Shown: positions 21,564 through 28,822 of the stretch, piece after piece
How positions within the stretch are numbered: position 1 is the stretch's first letter
Layout of the letters: each line of letters starts with the position of its first letter
Made by a program: the position numbers and the translations under genes
Source of the DNA: a virus
Length of the DNA: 36,613 nt
IMG/VR virus record: IMGVR_UViG_3300031707_000080
Coordinates: 1 to 36,613 of that record
Strand: one strand, 5' to 3'
Notes under the pieces: model-generated
Databases searched by the model: none
Told to the model about the DNA's origin: nothing
What the model saw: only the letters and a program-made list of their open reading frames with translations

Positions 21564-21868
21564 TGGAAGTCTCACGGCAACCATCCCTGGCTCAGATTCG
21601 TGCGCTGGCGGCGAAGCTGGAAGCCGAGGACCGCCGCATCCAGGCCGCCAAGGCCAAGGTCGCCGCTGGCGCTCCCAACATGGAGATTATCTGGGATCGG
21701 GTACGCACTCCGGCGACCCGGCTCATCGTTGCTGGCTTGCAGCAACACCGGGCGCAGGCCACACCGCACTCCCGGCGTGCCTGGTCGGCGCTGTGCAGGC
21801 GTGCGCTGCGCCACGGCTTGCTCCGCTCGGTTGAGGCATCGACGGCTCCTGACGGGGCTCAGGAATAG
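21563..21868 (+). CDS. small basic helical protein
   Basis: A 101-residue protein starting at ATG 21563, overlapping the previous stop by one base (TGATG). N-terminal helix (AQIRALAAKLEAEDRRIQAAKAK) and a basic, Arg-rich second half (HSRRAWSALCRRALRHGLLR). No family recognised. It ends the transcription unit that begins at module F; promoter G starts 27 bases downstream of its -35. Confidence 0.5.
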   Translation: MEVSRQPSLAQIRALAAKLEAEDRRIQAAKAKVAAGAPNMEIIWDRVRTPATRLIVAGLQQHRAQATPHSRRAWSALCRRALRHGLLRSVEASTAPDGAQE

Positions 21869-21888
21869 GCTGGCTGAAAGGCGGCGTC

Positions 21889-21956
21889 GGTCACTTGCGA
21901 TCGATAGCCGAGTGACCTAGTGTCTCACTTGTCGGCGTTGTGTCGGCGGTAAGGAG
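21889..21956 (+). promoter_or_regulatory. promoter-hairpin-RBS module G with overlapping operator-like inverted repeat
   Basis: -35 TTGCGA (21895-21900), 17-base spacer, -10 TAGTGT (21918-21923). Seven bases later stem GTCGGC/GTCGGC (21931-21936 with 21942-21947, G-U pairs) and TAAGGAG (21950-21956), seven bases before GTG 21964. Unlike the other modules it has no GTCGCTTTTC box. Instead GGTCACT (21889-21895) and AGTGACC (21911-21917) form a 7-base inverted repeat flanking the spacer, a natural operator for a dimeric regulator such as the HTH protein at 7422. Confidence 0.72.
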
Positions 21957-21963
21957 TTTGCTG

Positions 21964-22734
21964 GTGGCTCATGTGAGGAAAGTGATCGAATCCGGCGGGG
22001 TGATGGCTGTCCTGCTGAATGCTGGGGTGGACCTGCGAGATGCGTTTGTCGTGTCTAAGGCGGTTAGCTCCGGCGAGGTGTCGATGGCATTCGTATGGGA
22101 GAGCGGGATCATCGCGCCCAAGGAAATGGTGGCGCTTCTGGCCTACGCTCGGGTGCCAAGGTCGCTGCAATGGCACGCGGCGTGGCACGCGATCTCCTGG
22201 GTAGGGAATCCCGGCGCACCTCCTGGCGAGGAAGCGGGCGCAGAGCGCTTTCAGCCCTGGCAGGGCTTGGCCGACGCGGTGCTGTCCTGGTCAAGCGATA
22301 TGTGGTCCATGCGCGGCGCGGCTCCACCCGCGTCCATGCCGGTGCCCAACAACCGGGTGCTGCGCCACCAGGTCACGGCGCACGCGATGCGCGTCGGCCC
22401 GAGCGTCCGCGCATTTGACTTGTCGCTGGCGCGGTCGATGTTCGGCTTGCTCGAAACGTGCGGCGTCGGTGCGTGCGACTGCGGCGAGGCTCACCAGGCT
22501 GAGTTCGACGCCCTGATGGCGCGCTCTATCTACAGCATCGTGGAATCGATGACGCTCGGCGCTGGGCTGGATATCGCCAAGGCTCCGCAGGGCGACGAGG
22601 CTGAGCAGGCCGCGCAGAAGGCGCTCTACGGTAGCTGCGCACGCCAGGTCAGCAGGCTGATAGCCAGCGTGGTCGGCTGGGACGTGGTGCTGGACGGCGA
22701 AGTCTTAAGCGACGCTCCTGGGGGTGCAGCATGA
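21964..22734 (+). CDS. hypothetical protein
   Basis: A 256-residue protein. GTG 21964 is chosen because TAAGGAG (21950-21956) sits seven bases upstream exactly as in the other modules; a GTG at 21940 is in frame but lies inside the promoter hairpin. The protein is largely helical with several Trp-rich segments (WHAAWHAISWVGNPG, LSWSSDMWSMRG) and a Cys-rich CGVGACDCG block that may bind metal. No family recognised. Its end overlaps a tiny membrane protein gene. It has its own regulated promoter. Confidence 0.6.
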   Translation: MAHVRKVIESGGVMAVLLNAGVDLRDAFVVSKAVSSGEVSMAFVWESGIIAPKEMVALLAYARVPRSLQWHAAWHAISWVGNPGAPPGEEAGAERFQPWQGLADAVLSWSSDMWSMRGAAPPASMPVPNNRVLRHQVTAHAMRVGPSVRAFDLSLARSMFGLLETCGVGACDCGEAHQAEFDALMARSIYSIVESMTLGAGLDIAKAPQGDEAEQAAQKALYGSCARQVSRLIASVVGWDVVLDGEVLSDAPGGAA

Positions 22735-22829
22735 CCGCTCGGGTGCTTTGGGGCGTGGTCGAGCTTGTCGTGTGCGCGGCGTTTCTCCTGGTGCTGGCGC
22801 TCGCGGCTGGCGGCGGGGTTTCGCCATGA
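22731..22829 (+). CDS. tiny single-pass membrane protein
   Basis: A 32-residue protein (MTARVLWGVVELVVCAAFLLVL...) with one hydrophobic segment of about 18 residues and no other domain. ATGA-coupled at both ends with genes 21964 and 22826, which makes it a plausible real gene despite its size. Such tiny proteins often act as holin-like or regulatory peptides, but nothing more can be said. Confidence 0.5.
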   Translation: MTARVLWGVVELVVCAAFLLVLALAAGGGVSP

Positions 22830-23089
22830 CCGACCCGAAAAGCCGGGTGACCGATGTCGCCACCATTCAGGCGATGTCGAACCTCATCGCGGAGGCTGGC
22901 CGGTTTGGCGGTCGGCGGTTCCCGCTCCTGGGGGAACTGGCGGCTCAAGTCCACACGTTCTACGGCGAGGAAAAGCGGCTCCGGCTCATCCGGGAACTGC
23001 ACGACCTGGCTCGGGCGCTGGAGTCGCGACGCTCCGAGGACGTGCAGGATGCTCGGCGCTCGGCGCTGAGCGGGAGGTTCCGGCCATGA
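22826..23089 (+). CDS. small helical hypothetical protein
   Basis: An 87-residue protein, ATGA-coupled at both ends. Helical and charged: NLIAEAGRFGGRRFPLLG then VHTFYGEEKRLRLIRELHDLARALES. No family recognised. The basic/acidic helix suggests a coiled coil. Confidence 0.5.
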   Translation: MTDPKSRVTDVATIQAMSNLIAEAGRFGGRRFPLLGELAAQVHTFYGEEKRLRLIRELHDLARALESRRSEDVQDARRSALSGRFRP

Positions 23090-23838
23090 AAGTCTCGCTC
23101 TATCCCTTGCTCGATTGCGGGCGCTGCGGAATCCCCACCGAGCATCGGTGCCTGGGTGGCTACCAGCGCTCCACCGGGGCGCTCACCTACGAGTGCATCG
23201 CTTGTCACTCCATTCGCCAAGGCCGGGGCACCGAGATTGAAATGCCAGCTGCGGTTCCCGGGGTCGGGGAAGAGGCGGTGCTCGCTCTGCTCAAGGATGT
23301 GGATGCGCGAGCCCTGGAGTCGGAGGTTGCTCGCTTGCTCCGGCGAGAGGCGACTCTCCTGGTCGAGATTGAGCGCCTACAGGTCCAGGTCGATGACGAA
23401 GGCGCTGAAGCCGAAGTGACCCGGCTGCATGAGGCGTTGCTGGGTCAGGAACGCGCGACCGACAACGTGCGTGCGTTGCTGATCGCGGCTCGGGCCGAGA
23501 TTGAGAACCTACAACCACGCACCGACCGAGCCGACGCCCTATACGCCGAAGCGGTGAGAGCCTGGGGCGCTGACGCTCAGCTGGACATGGTCGTGGAAGA
23601 ATGCGCGGAACTGATCGTGGCGATGCAGCACTTGCTGCGCGGGCGCTCTGCCAGCACTCGCTCGGTGATCGAGGAACTGGCCGACGTGACGATTATGGCG
23701 GCTCAGGCGCGGCTCATCGTCGGCGCGGAGATGGTAGACCGGGCAATCGCAGGAAAGCTGTTCAGGCTGCGCGAGCGGCTGGACGAGCACAGCGTCGAGC
23801 GGTGTCGGGTTCAATCAATCGTGAAAGGGGAGGGCTGA
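23086..23838 (+). CDS. zinc-ribbon/coiled-coil/MazG-like nucleotide pyrophosphohydrolase
   Basis: A 250-residue fusion. The N-terminal 45 residues form a zinc ribbon (CGRCG and CIACH with a further Cys), followed by a coiled coil rich in Glu, Leu and Arg (about 70-150), and a C-terminal MazG-like domain with the metal-binding set VVEECAEL (E171, E172, E175) and EELAD (E196, E197, D200). MazG enzymes hydrolyse NTPs or ppGpp-like nucleotides; in phages they may protect the infected cell from nucleotide alarm signals or aberrant nucleotides. Start ATG 23086 overlaps the previous stop. Confidence 0.75.
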   Translation: MKVSLYPLLDCGRCGIPTEHRCLGGYQRSTGALTYECIACHSIRQGRGTEIEMPAAVPGVGEEAVLALLKDVDARALESEVARLLRREATLLVEIERLQVQVDDEGAEAEVTRLHEALLGQERATDNVRALLIAARAEIENLQPRTDRADALYAEAVRAWGADAQLDMVVEECAELIVAMQHLLRGRSASTRSVIEELADVTIMAAQARLIVGAEMVDRAIAGKLFRLRERLDEHSVERCRVQSIVKGEG

Positions 23839-23841
23839 GTT

Positions 23842-24036
23842 ATGGCGGCGAGGCGTGATCATCAGGGCGCGTGCAAGACGTGCCTAATCGTGTGGTCCTG
23901 GCGTGGCCTGATCGGGTTCCGCCTGGCATCGTGCCCAAGGTGTGGGCTGGCTCTGGTGCGGGCGTTCCCGGGCACGAAGGGCGAGCGCATCAATGCCATC
24001 CCGGCGTTCCGCGACATGGAGGTGTTCAGTGAGTGA
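23842..24036 (+). CDS. small zinc-ribbon protein
   Basis: A 64-residue protein with CKTC and CPRC pairs, a compact zinc ribbon, and a Trp/Arg-rich middle (VWSWRGLIGFRLASCP). Ribosome site GGGGAGGG lies just upstream. The C-terminal 20 residues overlap the next gene's GTG start. Probably nucleic-acid binding; no family named. Confidence 0.6.
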   Translation: MAARRDHQGACKTCLIVWSWRGLIGFRLASCPRCGLALVRAFPGTKGERINAIPAFRDMEVFSE

Positions 24037-24376
24037 GCAAGGCGAAAATCAGGATCGCGCTGACCACGAGGCGATGGTGCGGGACGTGGCGCGCACGCTG
24101 GAGTGCGACGAGGCGCTTCTGGCGTCGCTCAAGGCGGTGCTGAGCGCTTGCGTGGTTCAGGCGGGGCTGAAGAATCTACCACCCGCTGCGGTGGTCGCTT
24201 CGATGGCATCCCTCATGGGCGTCGGTGTGCGGCACTCGGCTACGCAGGAGGAATACATGATGCTGGTCGACATGATGTACTCTCTCAGGCTGGACCTGCA
24301 CGACAAGGGGCTGGCCAAGCGGGTGCTCATCGTGAATGGCCAGGAAACAACCTCCAAGCCTGGAGACGCGAACTGA
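24029..24376 (+). CDS. hypothetical protein
   Basis: A 115-residue helical protein from GTG 24029, eight bases upstream of the previous stop's end. Acidic N-terminus (SEQGENQDRADHEAM), then ALLASLKAVLSACVVQAGLK and EEYMMLVDMMYSLRLDLH. No family recognised. Coupled with the SpeD-like gene by TGATG (stop 24374-24376, start 24376). Confidence 0.5.
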   Translation: MSEQGENQDRADHEAMVRDVARTLECDEALLASLKAVLSACVVQAGLKNLPPAAVVASMASLMGVGVRHSATQEEYMMLVDMMYSLRLDLHDKGLAKRVLIVNGQETTSKPGDAN

Positions 24377-24867
24377 TGGAAGGCAAGCACGTCAAGGTTC
24401 TGGTGCGCGGGAACGCGATCAAGCTCGGCAACCCAGACCGGGTGCATGCTTTTCTCGGGCTCGCGGTAGAACGGCTCGGGATGCGCGAACTGACCGAGGC
24501 GCGGGTGATCGACGTGCCTCTCCAGGTTCGGGCGCTCGGCGCGGTTCCGTTTGAGGACGAGGGCGGCGTCACCGCAGAGGGGTTCGGCGTCGCTCGGGCG
24601 GTGCGGGGCACAGTGCGCAGTCTGGCCGTCTCCTGGCTCGCAGGGCTGGCTCAGACGGCTCCGGCGCTGGTGGGCTCGGTGGTGCTGTCAACGAGTCATG
24701 TAGCGATCCACACCTGGCCGTTGCGGCGGCTCGCGGTGATTGACGTCTACTCATGCCGCGACTTCGATGAAGCCCTCCTGGGGGAACTGGCCGAGTCATG
24801 GTTTGAAGCCGACCGGGTGCTGGTGCGCGACCTGTCGTGGTCGCTTTCCTGGGACGAGGGAGAATGA
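24376..24867 (+). CDS. SpeD-like pyruvoyl decarboxylase (S-adenosylmethionine decarboxylase homologue)
   Basis: A 163-residue protein with the core of pyruvoyl-dependent AdoMet decarboxylases: LSTSHVAIHTWP, in which S107 would be the self-cleaving serine that becomes pyruvoyl, H108 following it, and DVYSC with C127 as the second catalytic residue. The residue before S107 is Thr rather than the Glu typical of SpeD, and Leu rather than Glu follows TWP. Some SpeD homologues are known to have changed to ornithine or arginine decarboxylases, so polyamine or agmatine synthesis is as plausible as AdoMet decarboxylation. It precedes the ParB-methyltransferase fusion and PAPS-reductase-like gene. A link to an amine donor for DNA modification is inferred. 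Confidence 0.65.
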   Translation: MEGKHVKVLVRGNAIKLGNPDRVHAFLGLAVERLGMRELTEARVIDVPLQVRALGAVPFEDEGGVTAEGFGVARAVRGTVRSLAVSWLAGLAQTAPALVGSVVLSTSHVAIHTWPLRRLAVIDVYSCRDFDEALLGELAESWFEADRVLVRDLSWSLSWDEGE

Positions 24868-26006
24868 CCAAGCGCAAGACTGTTCTCGCGGGCGACGAGG
24901 CGGCGGTGTGGTGTCACCCGACCGAGTTGGCCCCGTGGCCAAAGAATCCGCGCCGCAACGACGGTGAGCCTGTCGAGGCTGTGATCGCCAGCATCAAGCG
25001 GTTCGGGTTCGGTTCCCCGATCACCGCTCGGCGCGCGAACAACGAGATCATCGGTGGGCATACGCGGTGGAAGGCTGCGACCGCTATGGGGCTCGACCGG
25101 GTGCCGGTGCGGTTCCTGGACCTGTCGGAAAAGGAGGCGCACTTGCTGGCGCTGGCCGACAACCGGCTCAACGAGAAGGCGGCGTGGGACGTTCCGATGC
25201 TGAAAGGCATCCTCGACACCGTGACAATCGGTGACGCGGCGCAGGTCGGGTTCAGCGCGGACGACGTGTCGGTGATGGCCGACCAGGTGATGGCCGAAGG
25301 CGGGCAGCTTGAACTGGTGCCTGACGGCCCTATCGTGGTGCAGCGGTGGCGAACGGCGCTCACGCGGCACACGCTCTCGATGCCTGCGAGGCTCCTGCTC
25401 CAGTATGCGCTGACCGGAAACGGGTTCATGGACTACGGCTGCGGTCGCGGTGACGACGTGCGGATTCTGCGCGCGGCTGGCGTCGACGCTCACGGGTGGG
25501 ATCCGCACTTCGCTCCGCTCGCACCAAAGGTCGAAGCGGGCGCGGTGAATCTCGGGTTTGTGCTCAACGTAATCGAGGACGTGGAGGCGCGTTCAGAGGC
25601 GTTGCTGGGGGCGTGGGCGCTCACGACGGGCGTCCTGTCGATCTCAGTGATCTGCGGCTCTGGTGCGGCTCTGGTGCGACCGAAGCGCTACAGCGACGGG
25701 GTGCTGACGAATCGCGGCACGTTCCAGCGGTTCTACTCTGCCGACGAGTTGCGCGAGTATGTCGGCCTGGTGCTCGGCGTCGACCCGGTGCAGGTGACAA
25801 CCGGCGTGGTCTACGCATTCCGCGACCCGGCGGCTGCGGAACTGTTCCTGGCCACTCGAAAAGTGCACGAGGCTCGGGTCGAGGCGCTGAAAGCGGACGG
25901 CAACCACCTGGTGGTGCAGGCGGTGCTGCCTGGCGACAAAGAGCGTGAGCGCGAGATGATCTGCGACATCGCAGAGGGGTGCGGTGGAACGTGGGAACTG
26001 AAGTAG
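24864..26006 (+). CDS. ParB-like domain fused to a DNA-phosphorothioation-associated-type methyltransferase
   Basis: A 380-residue two-domain protein. Residues about 18-115 are a ParB/Srx-type domain (LAPWPKNPRRND, SIKRFGFGSPI, GGHTRWKAA, LALADNRLN) like those at 516 and 1145. Residues about 150-340 are a Rossmann methyltransferase: MDYGCGRGDDV near 190 is the SAM loop, then GWDPHFAPL, NLGFVLNVIEDVEAR, SDGVLTNRGTFQRF and VVYAFRD, the order I know from phosphorothioation-associated putative methyltransferases (dnd_rel_methyl-like). ATG 24864 overlaps the SpeD-like stop as ATGA. It probably modifies DNA or guides modification; the enzymatic target is unknown. Family call from memory of motifs. 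Confidence 0.72.
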   Translation: MTKRKTVLAGDEAAVWCHPTELAPWPKNPRRNDGEPVEAVIASIKRFGFGSPITARRANNEIIGGHTRWKAATAMGLDRVPVRFLDLSEKEAHLLALADNRLNEKAAWDVPMLKGILDTVTIGDAAQVGFSADDVSVMADQVMAEGGQLELVPDGPIVVQRWRTALTRHTLSMPARLLLQYALTGNGFMDYGCGRGDDVRILRAAGVDAHGWDPHFAPLAPKVEAGAVNLGFVLNVIEDVEARSEALLGAWALTTGVLSISVICGSGAALVRPKRYSDGVLTNRGTFQRFYSADELREYVGLVLGVDPVQVTTGVVYAFRDPAAAELFLATRKVHEARVEALKADGNHLVVQAVLPGDKEREREMICDIAEGCGGTWELK

Positions 26007-26863
26007 AGCGGCTGGCTGGTCGGCGCGTCGTGGCAGCGATCAGCGGTGGCAAGGACTCGGCGGCAATGTCGCTGCACCTCACCGAGCTTGGCGTCGAGCA
26101 CGATAGGGTGTTCATGGACACGGGCTGGGAACGTCCTGCGACGTATGAATATCTGCGCGGGCCGCTGACCGAGAAGCTGGGGCCGATCGTGGAGGTCGGC
26201 AGACCCGGCGGAATGGTGCAGCTGGTGCGCGACAAAAAAATGTTCGCGGGGCGGATCGCGAGGTTCTGCACCGAGGAACTGAAGTTGGCTCCCATGAAAG
26301 CGTACATCCAGGGCCACGAGCATGACGTCGTCAACGCTGTAGGCGTGCGCGCTGCGGAATCCCTGTCCCGCGCAAAACTGACACCGTGGGAGTGGTCGAG
26401 CGGGCTCGATTGCGAGGTTTGGCGTCCGGTGCTCCGGTGGACGTTTGACGACGTGGTCGCGATACACAGGCGGCACGCCCTGGAGCCGAATCCGCTGTAT
26501 GCGCTCGGCGCTGAGCGTGTTGGGTGCTGGCCTTGCATATTTGCGCGCAAGGACGAGATCCGCTTGCTCGCGGAGATGGACCCGGCGCGCATCGCGGAGA
26601 TCGCTGCGCTGGAAACGGAGTTGGACGCTGGCCAGGCAATTCGTGCGGCTGCCAAAGGCGTGCCGGTGAAGCGGCGACCGACGTTTTTTTCTCGGCCAGA
26701 GTTCGCTGACGGCGTAGGGCACACGCCGATCGCCAGGGCTGTCGAATGGTCGCGCACGGCGCACGGCGGAAATCAATTTGAGCTTTTCCACGATCCCAGC
26801 AACGCGGGCTGCATGCGCTGGGGAATGTGCGACACGGGCGACGACAAGGAAGATGCCGAGTAG
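25991..26863 (+). CDS. PAPS-reductase/DndC-like adenylyl-sulfur-transfer family protein
   Basis: About 290 residues from GTG 25991 (GTG 25979 is also open; 25991 has GAGGGG eleven bases upstream). The PP-loop SGGKDS lies at residues 18-23, followed by VFMDTGWERP, then FCTEELKLAPM, and late CWPCIFARKDE and CMRWGMC blocks forming a cysteine site. PP-loop enzymes of the PAPS reductase/DndC family activate substrates with ATP and carry sulfur, as DndC does in DNA phosphorothioation. It overlaps the ParB-methyltransferase gene by 16 bases and the TerL start by 11. A role in sulfur-based DNA modification is a plausible inference; other tRNA or base thiolation is possible. Confidence 0.75.
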   Translation: MGTEVERLAGRRVVAAISGGKDSAAMSLHLTELGVEHDRVFMDTGWERPATYEYLRGPLTEKLGPIVEVGRPGGMVQLVRDKKMFAGRIARFCTEELKLAPMKAYIQGHEHDVVNAVGVRAAESLSRAKLTPWEWSSGLDCEVWRPVLRWTFDDVVAIHRRHALEPNPLYALGAERVGCWPCIFARKDEIRLLAEMDPARIAEIAALETELDAGQAIRAAAKGVPVKRRPTFFSRPEFADGVGHTPIARAVEWSRTAHGGNQFELFHDPSNAGCMRWGMCDTGDDKEDAE

Positions 26864-28358
26864 CGTGGCCAGTCCCGCTCCTGGTCGCGTAGACCCGCTG
26901 GTGGCGGCTCGGGCGCTGCGCTCGGCGCAGGTTGTCGAGGCGCGGCGCTCGGTGGCAGCGTTCACCGAGTTGGCGATGACCGACGAGGCGACGGGTCGCC
27001 GCATGCGGAACGCGGAGTTTCACCGAGAGTGGCAAGCGCACCTCTCTGCTCACCGGCTTGCGGTGCTGGTCGCTCCGGTCGAGCACGGCAAGACCCAGCA
27101 GATCGTGTCGAAGGTCATCCACGCTCTGGGTGGCAATCCGGCGCTCCGCATAGGTCTGATCAGCAACACATCATCCCAAGCGGAAAAGGTGCTCAGGCAA
27201 GTTCGCTCCACGATCGACCGCAACGAAGCTGTGCGCGAGGTGTTCCCTGACCTGAAGCGCTCGACCCGGGAAGAGGATCCCTGGCATAGCTCCGCGATCA
27301 CGGTCGAGCGCACCACGACCGCCAAGGATCCCAGCGTCCAAGCGCTCGGCGTGTTCGGGCAGATCGTCGGCTCCCGGCTGGACGTGATCGTGCTGGACGA
27401 CGTGCTCGACTTCGAAAACACGCGCACCGAGGAACAGCGCGCGAAGTTGCTGGAGTGGTTTGACACGTCCGTTCTGACCCGGCTCACCGATGGCGGGTGC
27501 GTGTGGTGCATCGGCACGCCCTGGCACCAGGACGATCTGCTCAACGTCCTGTCGAGTCGGCCTGGGTTCGTTGCGCTCCGCTACTCAGCGGTCAAGAACC
27601 CGGACGCGAATCCATCGGGCTGGGTTCCGCTCTGGCCGCAGGTCTGGTCGGTGACTCGCCTTGTCGAGCGCGCGGCGAACACGCTGGAGTCGGTGTTCCA
27701 GCGCAAGTATTTGTGTCGGGTGCGGCTCGATGCGTCGGCGCGCTTCAAGCAGGCGTGGCTCGACCGCATGACTCAGCTGGGAAAGGGTCTGACGTTCTAC
27801 GCCGAAGCGCCAAAGGCTCAGGGCGGCGTCCGGTCGTTGCCGTGCTTCACCGGCGTCGATCTCGGCATCGGGCTCGGTGACTCGGATGCGCTCACGGTGC
27901 TGTTCACGCTCGCGCTCCGCGACGACGCGCGTCGCCTGGTGGTGAACATCGAGGCGGGCCACTGGCAGGCTCCCGAGATCCTGGACCGCATCGTGTCGCA
28001 CTACCGGCGGTATAGCTCGGTGATCTTTGTGGAGTCGAACGCGGCGCAGGCGTTCATCACCCAGCTTGCCAACGAGCAAGTCCCGGTCGCTGCGTTCCAC
28101 ACGGGCGCGAACAAGTGGGACGAGGAATGGGGCGTCGAGTCCCTGGCGGTCGAGATGCGCGGTATGCAGTGGGTTCTACCCTCCGGCGCAACCGGCGAGT
28201 CGCTACCTCCAGAGGCTCGGGCATGGCTGCGCGAGATGCTGTATTTCTCACCAGGCGCTCACACGGGCGATCGGCTCATGGCGTCCTGGCTCGCTCGTGA
28301 AGCGCTGCGCCGATTCTCTGCTTCGAAAAGAACGCGGATCGACACTCAGAGCCGGTAG
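26853..28358 (+). CDS. terminase large subunit (TerL)
   Basis: A 501-residue packaging motor. The ATPase domain has the Walker A-type APVEHGKT (residues 74-81) and Walker B VIVLDD (178-183), with coupling segment TPWHQDDLLN. The nuclease domain has acidic residues in GVDLGIG (D336), FVESNAAQ (E394) and GDRLMASW (D473), an RNase H-like set. It cuts and packages concatemeric DNA through the portal, encoded two genes downstream. ATG 26853 is preferred to GTG 26865 as the start codon, with AAGGA close by. A possible small subunit lies at 20656. The late-gene block begins with this gene. Confidence 0.9.
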   Translation: MPSSVASPAPGRVDPLVAARALRSAQVVEARRSVAAFTELAMTDEATGRRMRNAEFHREWQAHLSAHRLAVLVAPVEHGKTQQIVSKVIHALGGNPALRIGLISNTSSQAEKVLRQVRSTIDRNEAVREVFPDLKRSTREEDPWHSSAITVERTTTAKDPSVQALGVFGQIVGSRLDVIVLDDVLDFENTRTEEQRAKLLEWFDTSVLTRLTDGGCVWCIGTPWHQDDLLNVLSSRPGFVALRYSAVKNPDANPSGWVPLWPQVWSVTRLVERAANTLESVFQRKYLCRVRLDASARFKQAWLDRMTQLGKGLTFYAEAPKAQGGVRSLPCFTGVDLGIGLGDSDALTVLFTLALRDDARRLVVNIEAGHWQAPEILDRIVSHYRRYSSVIFVESNAAQAFITQLANEQVPVAAFHTGANKWDEEWGVESLAVEMRGMQWVLPSGATGESLPPEARAWLREMLYFSPGAHTGDRLMASWLAREALRRFSASKRTRIDTQSR

Positions 28359-28391
28359 CACTGAGGGCGTGGTCGGTGGTAGGCTCCGCGC
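28357..28391 (+). promoter_or_regulatory. putative leaderless promoter before gene 28392
   Basis: TAGGCT (28380-28385) in a GTGG-containing context (GGTGGTAGGCTCCGC) ends six bases before ATG 28392, so transcription would begin at the start codon. A weak -35-like AGCACT (28357-28362) lies 17 bases upstream. No ribosome site is visible. The layout matches those before 34918 and 35323. Confidence 0.45.
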
Positions 28392-28808
28392 ATGCGCTTC
28401 GAACTGCGACGTTCAATTGGTGCTGGTGCTGCGGCTGATGCTGACCCAAGGGCAAACCCGGGCCTGGTCCCTGACGAGGCGATCTTGCGGATCCCGGCTG
28501 CGCTCCGCAACACCGACGCTCCCCCACGGCGGCTCCTGATCGGTGCCGAGGGAACGGCGGCCCAAGCCATCACGGTCGAGGTCTGGACTCAGGACGAGCC
28601 CGACGACCCTGGCGCGAGCATGCTCACGCTCCCGGCTCCCGGGCAGAGTGCGGCGCGGCGGTTCTACCAGGCCACCACCGCTCCAATCGCGTTTACCGTT
28701 GGCACGCTGCGCGAGTTCACGCTCAATCTCCCCGGGGCTGGGATCGTCTACATTCGCGTAACGACGGCTCCAGCTGCGGCGTCGGTGTTGCTTGTCGCGG
28801 TCGCCTGA
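28392..28808 (+). CDS. hypothetical structural-region protein
   Basis: A 138-residue protein between TerL and portal. N-terminal 30 residues are Ala/Asp/Arg-rich, and the rest is beta-rich with acidic loops (EVWTQDEPDDPGASML, FTVGTLREFTLNLPG) and a hydrophobic end (SVLLVAVA). It looks like a small virion or fold-assisting protein; no family recognised. It may be translated leaderless because no ribosome site precedes it. Confidence 0.5.
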   Translation: MRFELRRSIGAGAAADADPRANPGLVPDEAILRIPAALRNTDAPPRRLLIGAEGTAAQAITVEVWTQDEPDDPGASMLTLPAPGQSAARRFYQATTAPIAFTVGTLREFTLNLPGAGIVYIRVTTAPAAASVLLVAVA

Positions 28809-28822
28809 GCGGAGGCTGACCG

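Noticed and set aside
25621-27004. Two overlapping minus-strand frames of 378 and 397 codons
   Set aside because: They mirror the ParB-methyltransferase, PAPS-reductase-like and TerL genes, whose products carry recognisable motifs. Overlapping each other in different frames marks them as shadows.
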